Positions 1 through 6,985 of a stretch of 13,184 nt of DNA are shown piece after piece (positions within the stretch are counted from its first letter, which is position 1; each line of letters opens with the position of its first letter). Under the pieces are notes generated by a model. That model was not told where the DNA came from. It did not search any database and was given only the letters and a program-made list of their open reading frames with translations. The stretch comes from JBEVEP01 sp040512755 (GTDB lineage Bacteria > Pseudomonadota > Alphaproteobacteria > Rhizobiales > Rhizobiaceae). The stretch is from NCBI GenBank assembly GCA_040512755.1, contig JBEVEP010000289.1, forward strand, positions 1 to 13,184, in the 5' to 3' direction. The position numbers and the translations under genes are program-made.

Positions 1-17
1 AGCTTCGAACTGAATGT

Positions 18-39
18 CCGCTCGGCGTAAGCTGAGCGG
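18..39. other. Hairpin downstream of matB; rest of 1-209 non-coding
   Basis: Bases 18-26 (CCGCTCGGC) pair with 31-39 (GCTGAGCGG), giving nine base pairs including one G-U wobble, around a GTAA loop, which is a GNRA-type tetraloop if transcribed from the plus strand. There is no T-run on either side, so it is not a classical Rho-independent terminator. It lies about 170 bases past the matB stop codon. I see no convincing gene in the rest of positions 1-209. It could be a weak terminator or part of a gene or RNA left of the window. Confidence 0.35.
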
Positions 40-209
40 TCGATGTCGGAGGACGACCATAGCGTCAGCGTTTGGTCATGAGTTCAGTTGGGCGAGAAGG
101 TTCACAGTCGCGCCATTAGCTGGCCGGGAACACCAAATCAGAACATAGGATAAACCGACGATTGCAGATTCCGACCGCCACCCTCGGTTTCTCGTTTCTA
201 CCTGTACCA

Positions 210-1739
210 CTATGAATTCTGGTCCGGTGCCGCGTAGAGATCGGCGAACTGTTCACGCAGGACGTTCTTCTGCACCTTGCCCATCGCGTTTCGCGGCAGA
301 TCACCGACGAAGACAACACGCTTCGGCAGCTTGAACTTTGCCAGGCAGCCGTCAAGCGCAGCGAGGATCACCTCCTCGTTGATAACAGCCTCCTTGGAGG
401 GGACCACCACAGCGGTTACCCCTTCGCCAAAGTCCTTATGCGGCAGCCCAATCACCGCGCTTTCGAACACCCCTGGAACGGCATCGATCGCATCCTCGAT
501 CTCCTTGGGATAGACGTTGAAGCCGCCGGTGATCACCAGATCCTTGCCACGGCCCACGATATGGACGTATCCGCGCTCGTCTAACTTGCCGAGATCACCC
601 GTGATGAAGAAGCCGTCGGGGCGGAACTCGGAGGCAGTCTTCTCAGGCATGCGCCAGTAGCCCTTGAAGACGTTGGGACCCCGGACCTCAATCATGCCGA
701 TCTCGCCGGGCGCCAGTTCTGCTCCTGTCTCGGGGTTCGTGATCCGAACCGACACGCCCGTCAGAGGAAGACCGACAGCGCCTGGCACCCTGTCGCCGTC
801 ATAGGGGTTGGAGGTGTTCATGTTGGTTTCGGTCATGCCGTAGCGCTCCAGGATGGCGTGACCGGTACGAGCACTCCACTCGCGATGGGTCTCGGCAAGC
901 AGGGGCGCAGAGCCTGACACGAACAGGCGCATCCCGGATACTGCGTCGCTTGTTAGACCCCGATGCTGCAGCAAGCGAACGTAAAAGGTGGGCACCCCCA
1001 TGAGAGCCGTCGCACGGGACATCAGCCTCAGAATCACATCCGCATCGAATTTCTGCAGGAAGATCATCGAAGCGCCCGAGAACAGGGTGACGTTGCTGGC
1101 CACGAACAGTCCATGGGTGTGATAGATCGGCAATGCGTGGATCAGTACGTCATCGGCGGTGAAGTGCCAGGCCTCCTTCAAGGTGAGGGCATTGGAGACA
1201 AGATTGTCGTGGGTCAGCATGGCGCCTTTCGAGCGCCCGGTCGTACCTGACGTGTACAGGATTGCGGCCAGGTCATCGCCGGCTCGCTGGACGGTCGCAA
1301 ACGTTTCGGATGCGGCTTTCGCGGCATCGACGAGCGATCCTTGTCCCCTGGCATCGATCACTTCGACCGATGCGCTCACCCGAGCGGCAAGGTGCTCGAT
1401 ACCGCTGCGTTTGGCAGGATCACAGACAATCAGAGAGGGCTTCGCATCGCCAATGAAATACTCAAGCTCCGCCAGCGTATAGGCGGTGTTGAGGGGGAGA
1501 TAGACGGCACCGGCCCTGACGGTCGCGAGATAAAGGACCAGCGCAGCAACCGATTTTTCCACCTGGACCGCGACGCGGTCGCCCGGCTTCACCCCACGGA
1601 CGACCAGCACGTTCGCTAAACGGCCAGACAGGGCTATCAGGTCAGCGTAGCTGATCGTTTCACCGGCGGGGGTAACAATGGCCGCCTTTGCGGGGTCGAC
1701 AATTGAACGTTCAAGACGATCATACAGGTTAAAGTTCAT
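210..1739 (-). CDS. matB: Malonyl-CoA synthetase (malonate--CoA ligase) MatB
   Basis: This 509-residue cytosolic adenylate-forming enzyme joins malonate to CoA with ATP, giving malonyl-CoA for use of external malonate or for fatty acid supply. Visible motifs of the AMP-binding family are: YTSGTTGRSKG at about 162-172 (phosphate loop), RYGMTE near 299-304, TGD at 380-382, GRGKDLVITGG at 396-406 (hinge), and NAMGKVQK near 484-491 with the catalytic lysine at 488. The length and stretches such as VYLPLNTAYTLAELEYFIGD match rhizobial MatB closely, which separates it from general acyl-CoA ligases. The ATG at 1739 fits the family N-terminus, although the ribosome binding site is weak. The usual rhizobial partners matA (malonyl-CoA decarboxylase), matC (transporter) and matR (GntR regulator) are not visible beside it. 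The 5' side is a gene-poor stretch; the 3' side ends 209 bases from the window edge, so partners could lie beyond it. Confidence 0.95.
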   Translation of the reverse strand: MNFNLYDRLERSIVDPAKAAIVTPAGETISYADLIALSGRLANVLVVRGVKPGDRVAVQVEKSVAALVLYLATVRAGAVYLPLNTAYTLAELEYFIGDAKPSLIVCDPAKRSGIEHLAARVSASVEVIDARGQGSLVDAAKAASETFATVQRAGDDLAAILYTSGTTGRSKGAMLTHDNLVSNALTLKEAWHFTADDVLIHALPIYHTHGLFVASNVTLFSGASMIFLQKFDADVILRLMSRATALMGVPTFYVRLLQHRGLTSDAVSGMRLFVSGSAPLLAETHREWSARTGHAILERYGMTETNMNTSNPYDGDRVPGAVGLPLTGVSVRITNPETGAELAPGEIGMIEVRGPNVFKGYWRMPEKTASEFRPDGFFITGDLGKLDERGYVHIVGRGKDLVITGGFNVYPKEIEDAIDAVPGVFESAVIGLPHKDFGEGVTAVVVPSKEAVINEEVILAALDGCLAKFKLPKRVVFVGDLPRNAMGKVQKNVLREQFADLYAAPDQNS

Positions 1740-2407
1740 CGAAAGCGTTCCGGGGCAGTGACAACACGAGCCTGACAGCCGAACGAGGCGCTGAAATGAC
1801 CATCACTTGCTTAGCCGGATCCGAATTGGGTGTGCTTGCTGAATTCGTTCGGCAACTTGCCGGAATGACGACGTCTCCGCCATCTTGATGGCCTGATCTG
1901 GAGGGAGTTTCTACTCCAGTCGTGCTGATGGCGCCCTCCCTGAGTTCTTGCTTCAGCCAGAAGCATTAATTGCGATGTCCGCTATCCTGGATAGACTGAG
2001 CCCCGCATCAGCTCCAATGAGGCCACCCGAAATGAAAGAGTCTTTCGAACGACCGAGACCGGATGTCTGGGCGTCCAGCGGGGCAGATGCTGAGAAGCTC
2101 GCGAGCTCGGTTGAGGAAGACGGGCTTCCTTACGGCATGGCGATGGCAGAACTTCTCCGGTCTCTCTTCGACTTGTCGCAAACCCTGTCGCGGCACCGAC
2201 GGTCTGGCGGATAATTCGCAACATTGTTGACAGCGCGAGCTGGCAACCGGGTTGTCCAGGCGTGCCGGGGACGACGCTCAGGTATACAGCCGCCACGTCC
2301 ACCACCCCTGTGCGACTGCCTTTTCATAGATAACGGCGTTGAATTGCGGTGCTGACAAGGATGCCCAAGGTACCAGCGGGGCGTGGCGGTCTGGTCCAAA
2401 TGCTGTC
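1740..2407. other. Gene-poor stretch upstream of matB
   Basis: These 668 bases hold no ORF I can assign. The longest reading frames (plus strand 1948-2214, minus strand 1982-2305) overlap each other, lack clear ribosome binding sites, and their translations resemble no family I know. The matB promoter must lie near its left end. A short perfect palindrome, CTATCC-T-GGATAG, sits at 1982-1994, about 245 bases upstream of the matB start. It could be a regulator site, but palindromes this short occur by chance. The stretch may be decayed coding sequence. Confidence 0.5.
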
Positions 2408-2677
2408 CTACTTTCGACCGACTGAATTTTCTTCTCTGATCACTGGGTCGGCGTCGAGAAATTCCGGCTCGACCGTAGCGCCGACCGCATCGAAATAGCG
2501 GCTCATGACGCTTCGGAACGAAGCCGCCAATGCAATGTCGGCTATGTTGATATCGGTGAAGCCTACGTCCCGCAGCCGCTGAATATCGGCTTCGGTTATC
2601 TGCGAAGCGTTCCGACTGATCTGCTCCGCGTAGGCAAGCATCTCAACCTGCTGATCGTCACGGTGGAAACTGCGCAT
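2408..2677 (-). pseudogene. C-terminal remnant of an alkylhydroperoxidase/CMD-family (peroxidase-related) gene
   Basis: The 89-residue reading frame matches the C-terminal half of AhpD-like peroxidase-related proteins. The pattern LAYAEQISRNASQITEAD, then IQRLRDVGFTDINIADIALA, then a helix ending in YFDAVGA, is typical of the last 80 or so residues of a protein of about 180. The N-terminal half, which carries the family's CxxC redox pair, is absent. There is an in-frame TAA three codons before the ATG (2684-2686), no ribosome binding site, and I could not recognise the missing half in any frame upstream. I therefore read it as a truncated remnant rather than an active enzyme. A short expressed protein remains possible, since the remaining frame is open and its composition looks protein-like. 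Confidence 0.6.
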
Positions 2678-2863
2678 TGAGGATTAAGGACGGAGCAAAC
2701 CGCATGATCCGCGGGGAACCATGTCGAATATCCGTCGGCTGGAGGAGAAGAACACTCATCCGAAGCGCGAGGCATATGTCAGGTCGAATTTTTGCTGCAC
2801 CGCACAACTATTTGTTTGCTTTTTCTCCTGAACTCATCCATATGGCGCGGTAGAGGCGCTTAG

Positions 2864-2879
2864 GCCGGGTCGAACCGGC
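2864..2879. other. Short hairpin in the non-coding stretch 2678-2969
   Basis: GCCGG (2864-2868) pairs with CCGGC (2875-2879) around GTCGAA. Two weaker pairs extend the stem, and TTTCCC follows on the plus strand. It has the look of a weak terminator ahead of the helicase transcription unit. Read on the minus strand it superficially resembles a tRNA T-arm, but the loop is one base short and no other tRNA part is present. Nothing else recognisable lies in 2678-2969; the helicase promoter is probably within it, but I cannot place it. Confidence 0.3.
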
Positions 2880-2969
2880 TTTCCCGATTGATGGGACTGG
2901 TTGCGTCCGGTTTCCCCCTTCCGGTTATCGAAAGTGGCGGAATAGCCCCGCGGTATTCAGCTTGCGGGC

Positions 2970-3092
2970 ACGACAGCGCAGCCGCGCGGGCAATTAGCCC
3001 GCCGCCTTGTCGTTTCACGAAAGAATCACCTGCGGCAGGTTGCGCCCTGCCGCCCTGTTTGCGTGGCTTCGGCCACTTGAAAGAAGAAAACT
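2970..3092 (+). promoter_or_regulatory. Structured 5' leader of the DEAD-box helicase gene
   Basis: Three hairpins follow one another before the start codon. First, GCGGGC (2986-2991) pairs with GCCCGC (2997-3002), enclosed by ACGACA (2970-2975) with TGTCGT (3008-3013). Second, GCGGCAGG (3032-3039) pairs perfectly with CCTGCCGC (3046-3053), eight GC-rich pairs. Third, GTGGC (3063-3067) pairs with GCCAC (3072-3076) around TTCG, the very stable UUCG tetraloop; it ends 16 bases before the TTG start, next to the weak A/G-rich ribosome binding region (3081-3089). DEAD-box helicase mRNAs in bacteria often have long folded leaders used for autoregulation or cold response; that this one does so is inference. 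The third hairpin is not followed by T residues, so termination is less likely than control of translation or RNA stability. Confidence 0.5.
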
Positions 3093-4481
3093 TTGAAAAA
3101 TGATATCAATGCGGAGCAGAATGGCTTCGCGAAGCTCGGAATTTCCGGCCAGCTGTTGAAAGCAGTGCTCCATGCTGGCTTCGTTGACCCGAAACCCATC
3201 CAGACACAGGCGATCCCTCCCCAGCTGGAAGGCCGGGATATTCTGGGCGTCGCCCAGACCGGTTCGGGCAAGACGGCTGCATTCAGCTTGCCCATCCTGA
3301 CCAGGATCGTTGGTCTCGGTACCAAGCGTCTGCCGAAAACCGCTCGCGCCCTGATTCTCGCGCCGACGCGCGAACTCGCGGTTCAGATCGAAGAGACGAT
3401 TCGCGTCCTCGCGAAGGGCCTTCACATTTCGACCGCGCTCGTACTCGGCGGTGTCTCGCGCCACAGTCAGGTCAAACGCATGGCGCAGGGCGTGGACATC
3501 CTCATCGCTACGCCGGGCCGATTGACCGACCTTGTCCGCGAGCGCGAGATCAATCTTTCCGAGACACGCTGGCTGGTGCTGGACGAGGCAGATCGGATGC
3601 TCGACATGGGGTTCATCCATGACGTGAAGCGGATCGCCAAAGCGACGCATCGTGAACGCCAGACTGCGCTCTTTTCTGCGACGATGCCGCCGGAAATCCA
3701 GCAATTGGCCGAAGGCCTGTTGAAGGATCCGATCCGTGTGGAAGTCGCGCCGCAGGGCACGACCGCCGCCGAGATCCGGCAGGGCGTGGTCATGGCGCGC
3801 ACGAAGCAGAAGCGCCGAGTGCTTTCCACGATGCTTGCCGATCCGGCGATGAACTCGGTGATCATCTTCGCGCGCACCAAGCATGGCGCGGATCGCGTTA
3901 CCCGCGATCTCGAGCGGGACGGTTTCAACGCCGCCACCATCCACGGCAACAAGTCGCAGAACGCCCGGCAGAAGGCGCTGAACGGCTTCCGTGACGGTTC
4001 CGTCCGTATTCTCGTGGCGACGGACATTGCCGCGCGCGGGATCGACGTTCCGGGAATCAGCCATGTTGTGAACTTCGACCTGCCGGACGAGGCCGAGAGC
4101 TACGTCCACCGTATTGGCCGTACCGGCCGTAACGGGGCCGAGGGCGTAGCCATCACGCTATGCGACCCGTCCGAGTCGAGCAAACTACGCCAGGTCGAGC
4201 GCGTGATCCGCATGAAGCTGCCGATCACTGCCGATCATCTTGGCCAGCCTGACCCGCAGCGGGATCCGAGCGAACGGACCGAGGCATCCCGTGAGCCCGC
4301 CAATGATCGTGGCGAGCCGCGCGGCGCAAGCCGGCCACACGCCCAAAAGCCTCGTGGCAAGGGTTTCGCCAAGAAGCCGTTTGTGGGCAGGCCTGAAGGG
4401 GCAAAGCCCGAGGGCGGCAAGCCGTTCCGAAAGAGACGTCGCGGTTTCGGCGGCCGCAAGCCGGCTGCGCGCGCCGCGTAG
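3093..4481 (+). CDS. DEAD-box ATP-dependent RNA helicase, RhlE-like
   Basis: This 462-residue ATP-dependent RNA helicase probably acts in RNA unwinding, ribosome assembly or cold adaptation. All signature motifs are present in order: Q motif (GFVDPKPIQTQAIP, about 29-42), I AQTGSGKT (54-61), Ia PTRELA (91-96), GG (119-120), Ib TPGR (140-143), II DEAD (164-167), III SAT (195-197), IV IIFAR (257-261), V ATDIAARGID (309-318) and VI HRIGRTGR (339-346). After the core, residues 385-462 form a low-complexity tail rich in Arg, Lys, Gly and Pro, typical of RhlE-type proteins and likely to bind RNA. The start must be TTG at 3093: an in-frame TGA lies at 3078-3080, with only AAG AAG AAA ACT between, and the next in-frame ATG falls inside the core. 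The gene follows a folded leader, and a small hairpin (TCGGC-GTGT-GCCGA, 4482-4495) comes directly after the stop codon. The exact paralogue (RhlE or another) is less certain than the family. Confidence 0.95.
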   Translation: MKNDINAEQNGFAKLGISGQLLKAVLHAGFVDPKPIQTQAIPPQLEGRDILGVAQTGSGKTAAFSLPILTRIVGLGTKRLPKTARALILAPTRELAVQIEETIRVLAKGLHISTALVLGGVSRHSQVKRMAQGVDILIATPGRLTDLVREREINLSETRWLVLDEADRMLDMGFIHDVKRIAKATHRERQTALFSATMPPEIQQLAEGLLKDPIRVEVAPQGTTAAEIRQGVVMARTKQKRRVLSTMLADPAMNSVIIFARTKHGADRVTRDLERDGFNAATIHGNKSQNARQKALNGFRDGSVRILVATDIAARGIDVPGISHVVNFDLPDEAESYVHRIGRTGRNGAEGVAITLCDPSESSKLRQVERVIRMKLPITADHLGQPDPQRDPSERTEASREPANDRGEPRGASRPHAQKPRGKGFAKKPFVGRPEGAKPEGGKPFRKRRRGFGGRKPAARAA

Positions 4482-4593
4482 TCGGCGTGTGCCGAGCACC
4501 TTGGCGATCTGGTCCAATTGTCCGCAGGCCGGTCCGGCGCTAAGGCGCTGCAAGTTCGAGGCGCAAAGCACAGTGTAACGTTTTGAATTTGCG

Positions 4594-4626
4594 CATGATC
4601 CGCCCGCACGGCGCTGGCGGATCATG
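4594..4626. repeat. Perfect 11-bp inverted repeat between helicase and MFS genes
   Basis: CATGATCCGCC (4594-4604) is the exact reverse complement of GGCGGATCATG (4616-4626), with an 11-base spacer. If transcribed it makes a strong hairpin in the 195-base gap between the helicase stop and the transporter start. TAACGTTTTGAATTT (4576-4590) directly precedes it, and a near copy, TAACGTTTGGATTT (5937-5950), flanks the large palindrome at 5883-5930. GCATGATC with a facing GATCATGC is a common arm sequence of rhizobial intergenic palindromes, so this may be a diverged member. It could serve as the helicase terminator, though no T-run follows. The rest of the gap shows nothing else. Confidence 0.55.
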
Positions 4627-4676
4627 TAGGGCAACAGCGCGAAACGTTGGTGCCGAATTATGTATGCGGGAGTCAC

Positions 4677-5876
4677 ATGGCCGGTATTGCGGCACTTGCC
4701 ATCGCTTATGTTCTTTCGCAGTTCTACCGTTCATTTCTCGCGGTGCTGACGCCGGCCCTGACGGCCGAGCTTGGCGCGACCAAGGCGCAATTGTCGCTTG
4801 CCTCGGGCGCATTCTTCATTGCATTCGCCCTGGCCCAGTTCGGCATTGGCGTATCGCTTGACCGGTTCGGCCCGAAGCGCACGGCGTCCTTGTTGCTCGC
4901 CCTTGGCGGCGCGGGTGGCGCGTTCGTTTTTGCGGCGGCATTCGAACCCTGGATGATTACGGCGGCGATGGTGCTGATCGGCATCGGCTGCGCGCCGGTA
5001 TTGATGGCGATACTCTTCATCTTCGCGCGTCTCTATTCAACTGCACGGTTCGCCGTGTTGACGTCCTGGATGGTGGCCTTCGGTACTGCCGGCAACGTGA
5101 TTGGCGCTGCGCCGCTGGCAAATGCGGTGGAGGCCTTCGGCTGGCGGCCGGTGATGGCAGGGCTTGGCGTGATAACGTTTGCTGTCGCGCTTGCGATGCT
5201 GGCATTGGTGAAAGATCCGGTACGGCCCGCAGGAATGCACGCGGAAAGCGTCGGCTTTGCGGGATTCCGCGATCTCCTGCGCATGCGCGTGCTCTGGCCG
5301 ATCATTCCGCTGACGGCGTTGAATTATGCACCGGCAGCGGGCATTCGCGGCCTATGGGCTGGTCCGTATCTGGCGGACGTCTATGGCGCGAATGCACTGA
5401 TCATCGGCCAGGCGACGCTTTTCATGGCGCTCGCGATGATCGCCGGGTCATTTGTCTACGGTCCGCTCGACACAATCTTCCGAACCCGGAAATGGGTTGC
5501 CGTCGTTGGTAACGCGTTCAGCCTTGCCGCTATCGCATATCTAGCGATATTCACAGTCACAAGCGTTCCCGAAACGACGGTTGCGCTTGTAATCATCGGC
5601 ATGTGCGGCATGGGCTATGGCATGCTGATGGCGCATGCGCGCGCCTTCCTGCCGCCTCATCTTCTCGGCCGCGGCGTTACGCTGATGAATTTCTTCTCGA
5701 TCGGCGGGGTTGGTATGATGCAGTTTGCGACCGGCGCTGTCGTGACGGCGAATGTTGTGCCCTCGGAACCAGCGGCCGCCTATACCGCGCTGTTCACGTT
5801 CTACGCGGTCACTCTGGGCATCGCGCTTTTGATTTACCTCTTCGCTCGCGATGCGAAACCCGAGATGCACAGCTGA
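4677..5876 (+). CDS. MFS transporter, substrate unknown
   Basis: This 399-residue major facilitator superfamily protein of the inner membrane should have about twelve hydrophobic segments spread over its length. LDRFGPKRT near residues 61-69 matches the MFS loop 2-3 signature, and the N-terminal AYVLSQFYRSFLAVLTPAL is typical of nitrate/nitrite- or cyanate-like and general MFS permeases in alphaproteobacteria. The substrate cannot be read from sequence. The frame is open upstream to TTG (4647) and GTG (4650), but the ATG at 4677 has GGGAG at 4668-4672 and puts the first helix at the usual distance, so I choose it. The gene stands alone between the helicase and a convergent dehydrogenase gene; the palindrome at 5883-5930 begins seven bases after its stop and probably ends its transcript. 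Confidence 0.85.
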   Translation: MAGIAALAIAYVLSQFYRSFLAVLTPALTAELGATKAQLSLASGAFFIAFALAQFGIGVSLDRFGPKRTASLLLALGGAGGAFVFAAAFEPWMITAAMVLIGIGCAPVLMAILFIFARLYSTARFAVLTSWMVAFGTAGNVIGAAPLANAVEAFGWRPVMAGLGVITFAVALAMLALVKDPVRPAGMHAESVGFAGFRDLLRMRVLWPIIPLTALNYAPAAGIRGLWAGPYLADVYGANALIIGQATLFMALAMIAGSFVYGPLDTIFRTRKWVAVVGNAFSLAAIAYLAIFTVTSVPETTVALVIIGMCGMGYGMLMAHARAFLPPHLLGRGVTLMNFFSIGGVGMMQFATGAVVTANVVPSEPAAAYTALFTFYAVTLGIALLIYLFARDAKPEMHS

Positions 5877-5882
5877 TCCCGC

Positions 5883-5930
5883 AGCATCGGACCGAAAAGT
5901 GCGAAGCGGTTTTCGGATGAATCCGATGCT
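5883..5930. repeat. Rhizobial-type palindromic intergenic repeat between convergent genes
   Basis: The element is a two-step palindrome. AGCATCGGA (5883-5891) pairs with TCCGATGCT (5922-5930), and inside it CCGAAAA (5892-5898) pairs with TTTTCGG (5910-5916), leaving a loop of GTGCGAAGCGG and an unpaired ATGAA bulge. The core CCGAAAAGTGCGAAGCGGTT is, from memory, the hallmark of a very abundant intergenic repeat in Mesorhizobium and relatives. Its place between two converging genes, seven bases from one stop and five from the other, suits a two-way terminator or RNA-end stabiliser. The family assignment is from recall; the pairing is seen directly. Confidence 0.8.
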
Positions 5931-5935
5931 CCAAA

Positions 5936-6754
5936 TTAACGTTTGGATTTCTTGCCGGAGATGCGCGGACGTTTGCGTCGGCCCATCGCCCAGGTCAGAA
6001 ACGCGAAGTAGAACGAATGCGGGAGCATATTGATAAGCTTCAGCAATAGAGTGAGGCGGCGGGGAAATGCCACTTCGAACCCGCCCGTCTTGATCCCGCG
6101 CACTATCAGTTCCGAGGCACGCGTGACCGACATGAGAGCCGGCATCGCAAATCTGTTGTTCCGGGTGAAGGGCGTATCGATGAAGCCTGGATTGATGATC
6201 TGGATACGTACATTCATCCGGTCGAGATCGAACTTCAGTGCTTGCGCCATGTTGTTGAGCGCCGCCTTTGTCGCGCCATAGGCGGCAGCGCGTGGCAGAC
6301 CTCCATAGGCTGAAATCGATCCCATCACTGCTACGTGTCCGCGGCCGCGTTCCCGCATGCGCTCAAGTATCGGAACAAGGCCAAAGACGACACCGAAAAC
6401 GTTGATCTCAAAGGACTTTATGAAATTGGTCGATTCCAGTGCGTCGCCACGCGCCGGTAGATATTCGCCGGCATTGAAGATCGCCAAAGTGATCTCGCCA
6501 AGTTGGGCCTCGATGGCCTTGACCATGTTCCTCATGGCCTGTTCGTCGGTGACGTCGCAAGGGAAAGCCACTATGCGGCCTTTCAGGCCTTGGCCTTGTG
6601 CGACGAGTTCGGTGAGCTTGTCGCGGTTTCGGGCAGTGGCCGCGACCGTATAGCCCTCGCGGGCAAGATCGATCGCCAGTTGCAGGCCGATGCCGGAACT
6701 GGCCCCGGTCACCCAAGCTGCGCCATCCTCAGGCTTTGCCCTGTAGAGCCCCAT
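5936..6754 (-). CDS. Short-chain dehydrogenase/reductase (SDR), substrate unknown
   Basis: This 272-residue NAD(P)-dependent oxidoreductase of the classical SDR family carries: TGASSGIG at 16-23 (cofactor loop), ARNRDKL near 41-47 (arginine after the second strand, suggesting NADP preference), DVTD at 67-70, NAG at 94-96, Asn118, Ser146, and the catalytic pair Tyr159 and Lys163 in YGATK. The active site is therefore intact. After the core, residues 233-258 are hydrophobic and the last dozen or so residues are strongly basic (RRKRPRISGKKSKR), which suggests association with the membrane or with nucleic acid or lipid head groups; this is inference. The gene is divergent from the cysteine-synthase-like gene, 231 bases apart, and converges on the MFS gene. 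The substrate is unknown. Confidence 0.9.
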   Translation of the reverse strand: MGLYRAKPEDGAAWVTGASSGIGLQLAIDLAREGYTVAATARNRDKLTELVAQGQGLKGRIVAFPCDVTDEQAMRNMVKAIEAQLGEITLAIFNAGEYLPARGDALESTNFIKSFEINVFGVVFGLVPILERMRERGRGHVAVMGSISAYGGLPRAAAYGATKAALNNMAQALKFDLDRMNVRIQIINPGFIDTPFTRNNRFAMPALMSVTRASELIVRGIKTGGFEVAFPRRLTLLLKLINMLPHSFYFAFLTWAMGRRKRPRISGKKSKR

Positions 6755-6927
6755 CTAGAGAATCCTGCCGTTGTTCGTCGCCTTACCTAACGGCGGCAGC
6801 GCAGGTTGAAAAGAAACTAATCAAGCCCTGGATGGATATGGCTGTGGATCGGTTTGCGAACCCAGGTATTTGCGTGTCGCCAGCGGTGATTGAAGCGCAA
6901 AAGCTCTCGGATCAGGCAATTCCTGTC

Positions 6928-6956
6928 TTGAAAGCGCCTGCAGCGGTTTCTAGGGT
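6928..6956 (+). promoter_or_regulatory. Possible sigma-70 promoter for the cysteine-synthase-like/alaX operon
   Basis: TTGAAA (6928-6933) and TAGGGT (6951-6956) are 17 bases apart and lie 30 bases before the ATG at 6986. The -35 element matches consensus at five of six positions; the -10 element is weaker. The placement in a divergent intergenic region supports a promoter here, but alphaproteobacterial promoters are degenerate and this is only a candidate. Confidence 0.3.
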
Positions 6957-6985
6957 CGTTTCCGCATTTCATTGAAGGAAACCCC

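Noticed and set aside
1948..2214. Plus-strand 88-codon reading frame upstream of matB
   Set aside because: It starts at TTG without a ribosome binding site, resembles no known family, has third-position composition less GC-rich than expected for the neighbouring genes, and overlaps equally long frames on the other strand.
2864..2880. tRNA T-arm look-alike on the minus strand (attachment-site remnant)
   Set aside because: The loop has six bases instead of seven, and no acceptor, anticodon or D-arm is found nearby; there is no integrase gene in the window.
2888..3103. 71-codon frame over the helicase leader, overlapping the helicase start by 11 bases
   Set aside because: The arrangement would suit a coupled leader peptide, but the translation is Cys/Pro-rich without family resemblance, and the bases are better explained by the hairpins.
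3015..4109. Long 364-codon minus-strand frame inside the helicase gene
   Set aside because: It is antisense to a gene with all DEAD-box motifs and has the His/Arg/Asp-rich composition of a GC-rich shadow frame.
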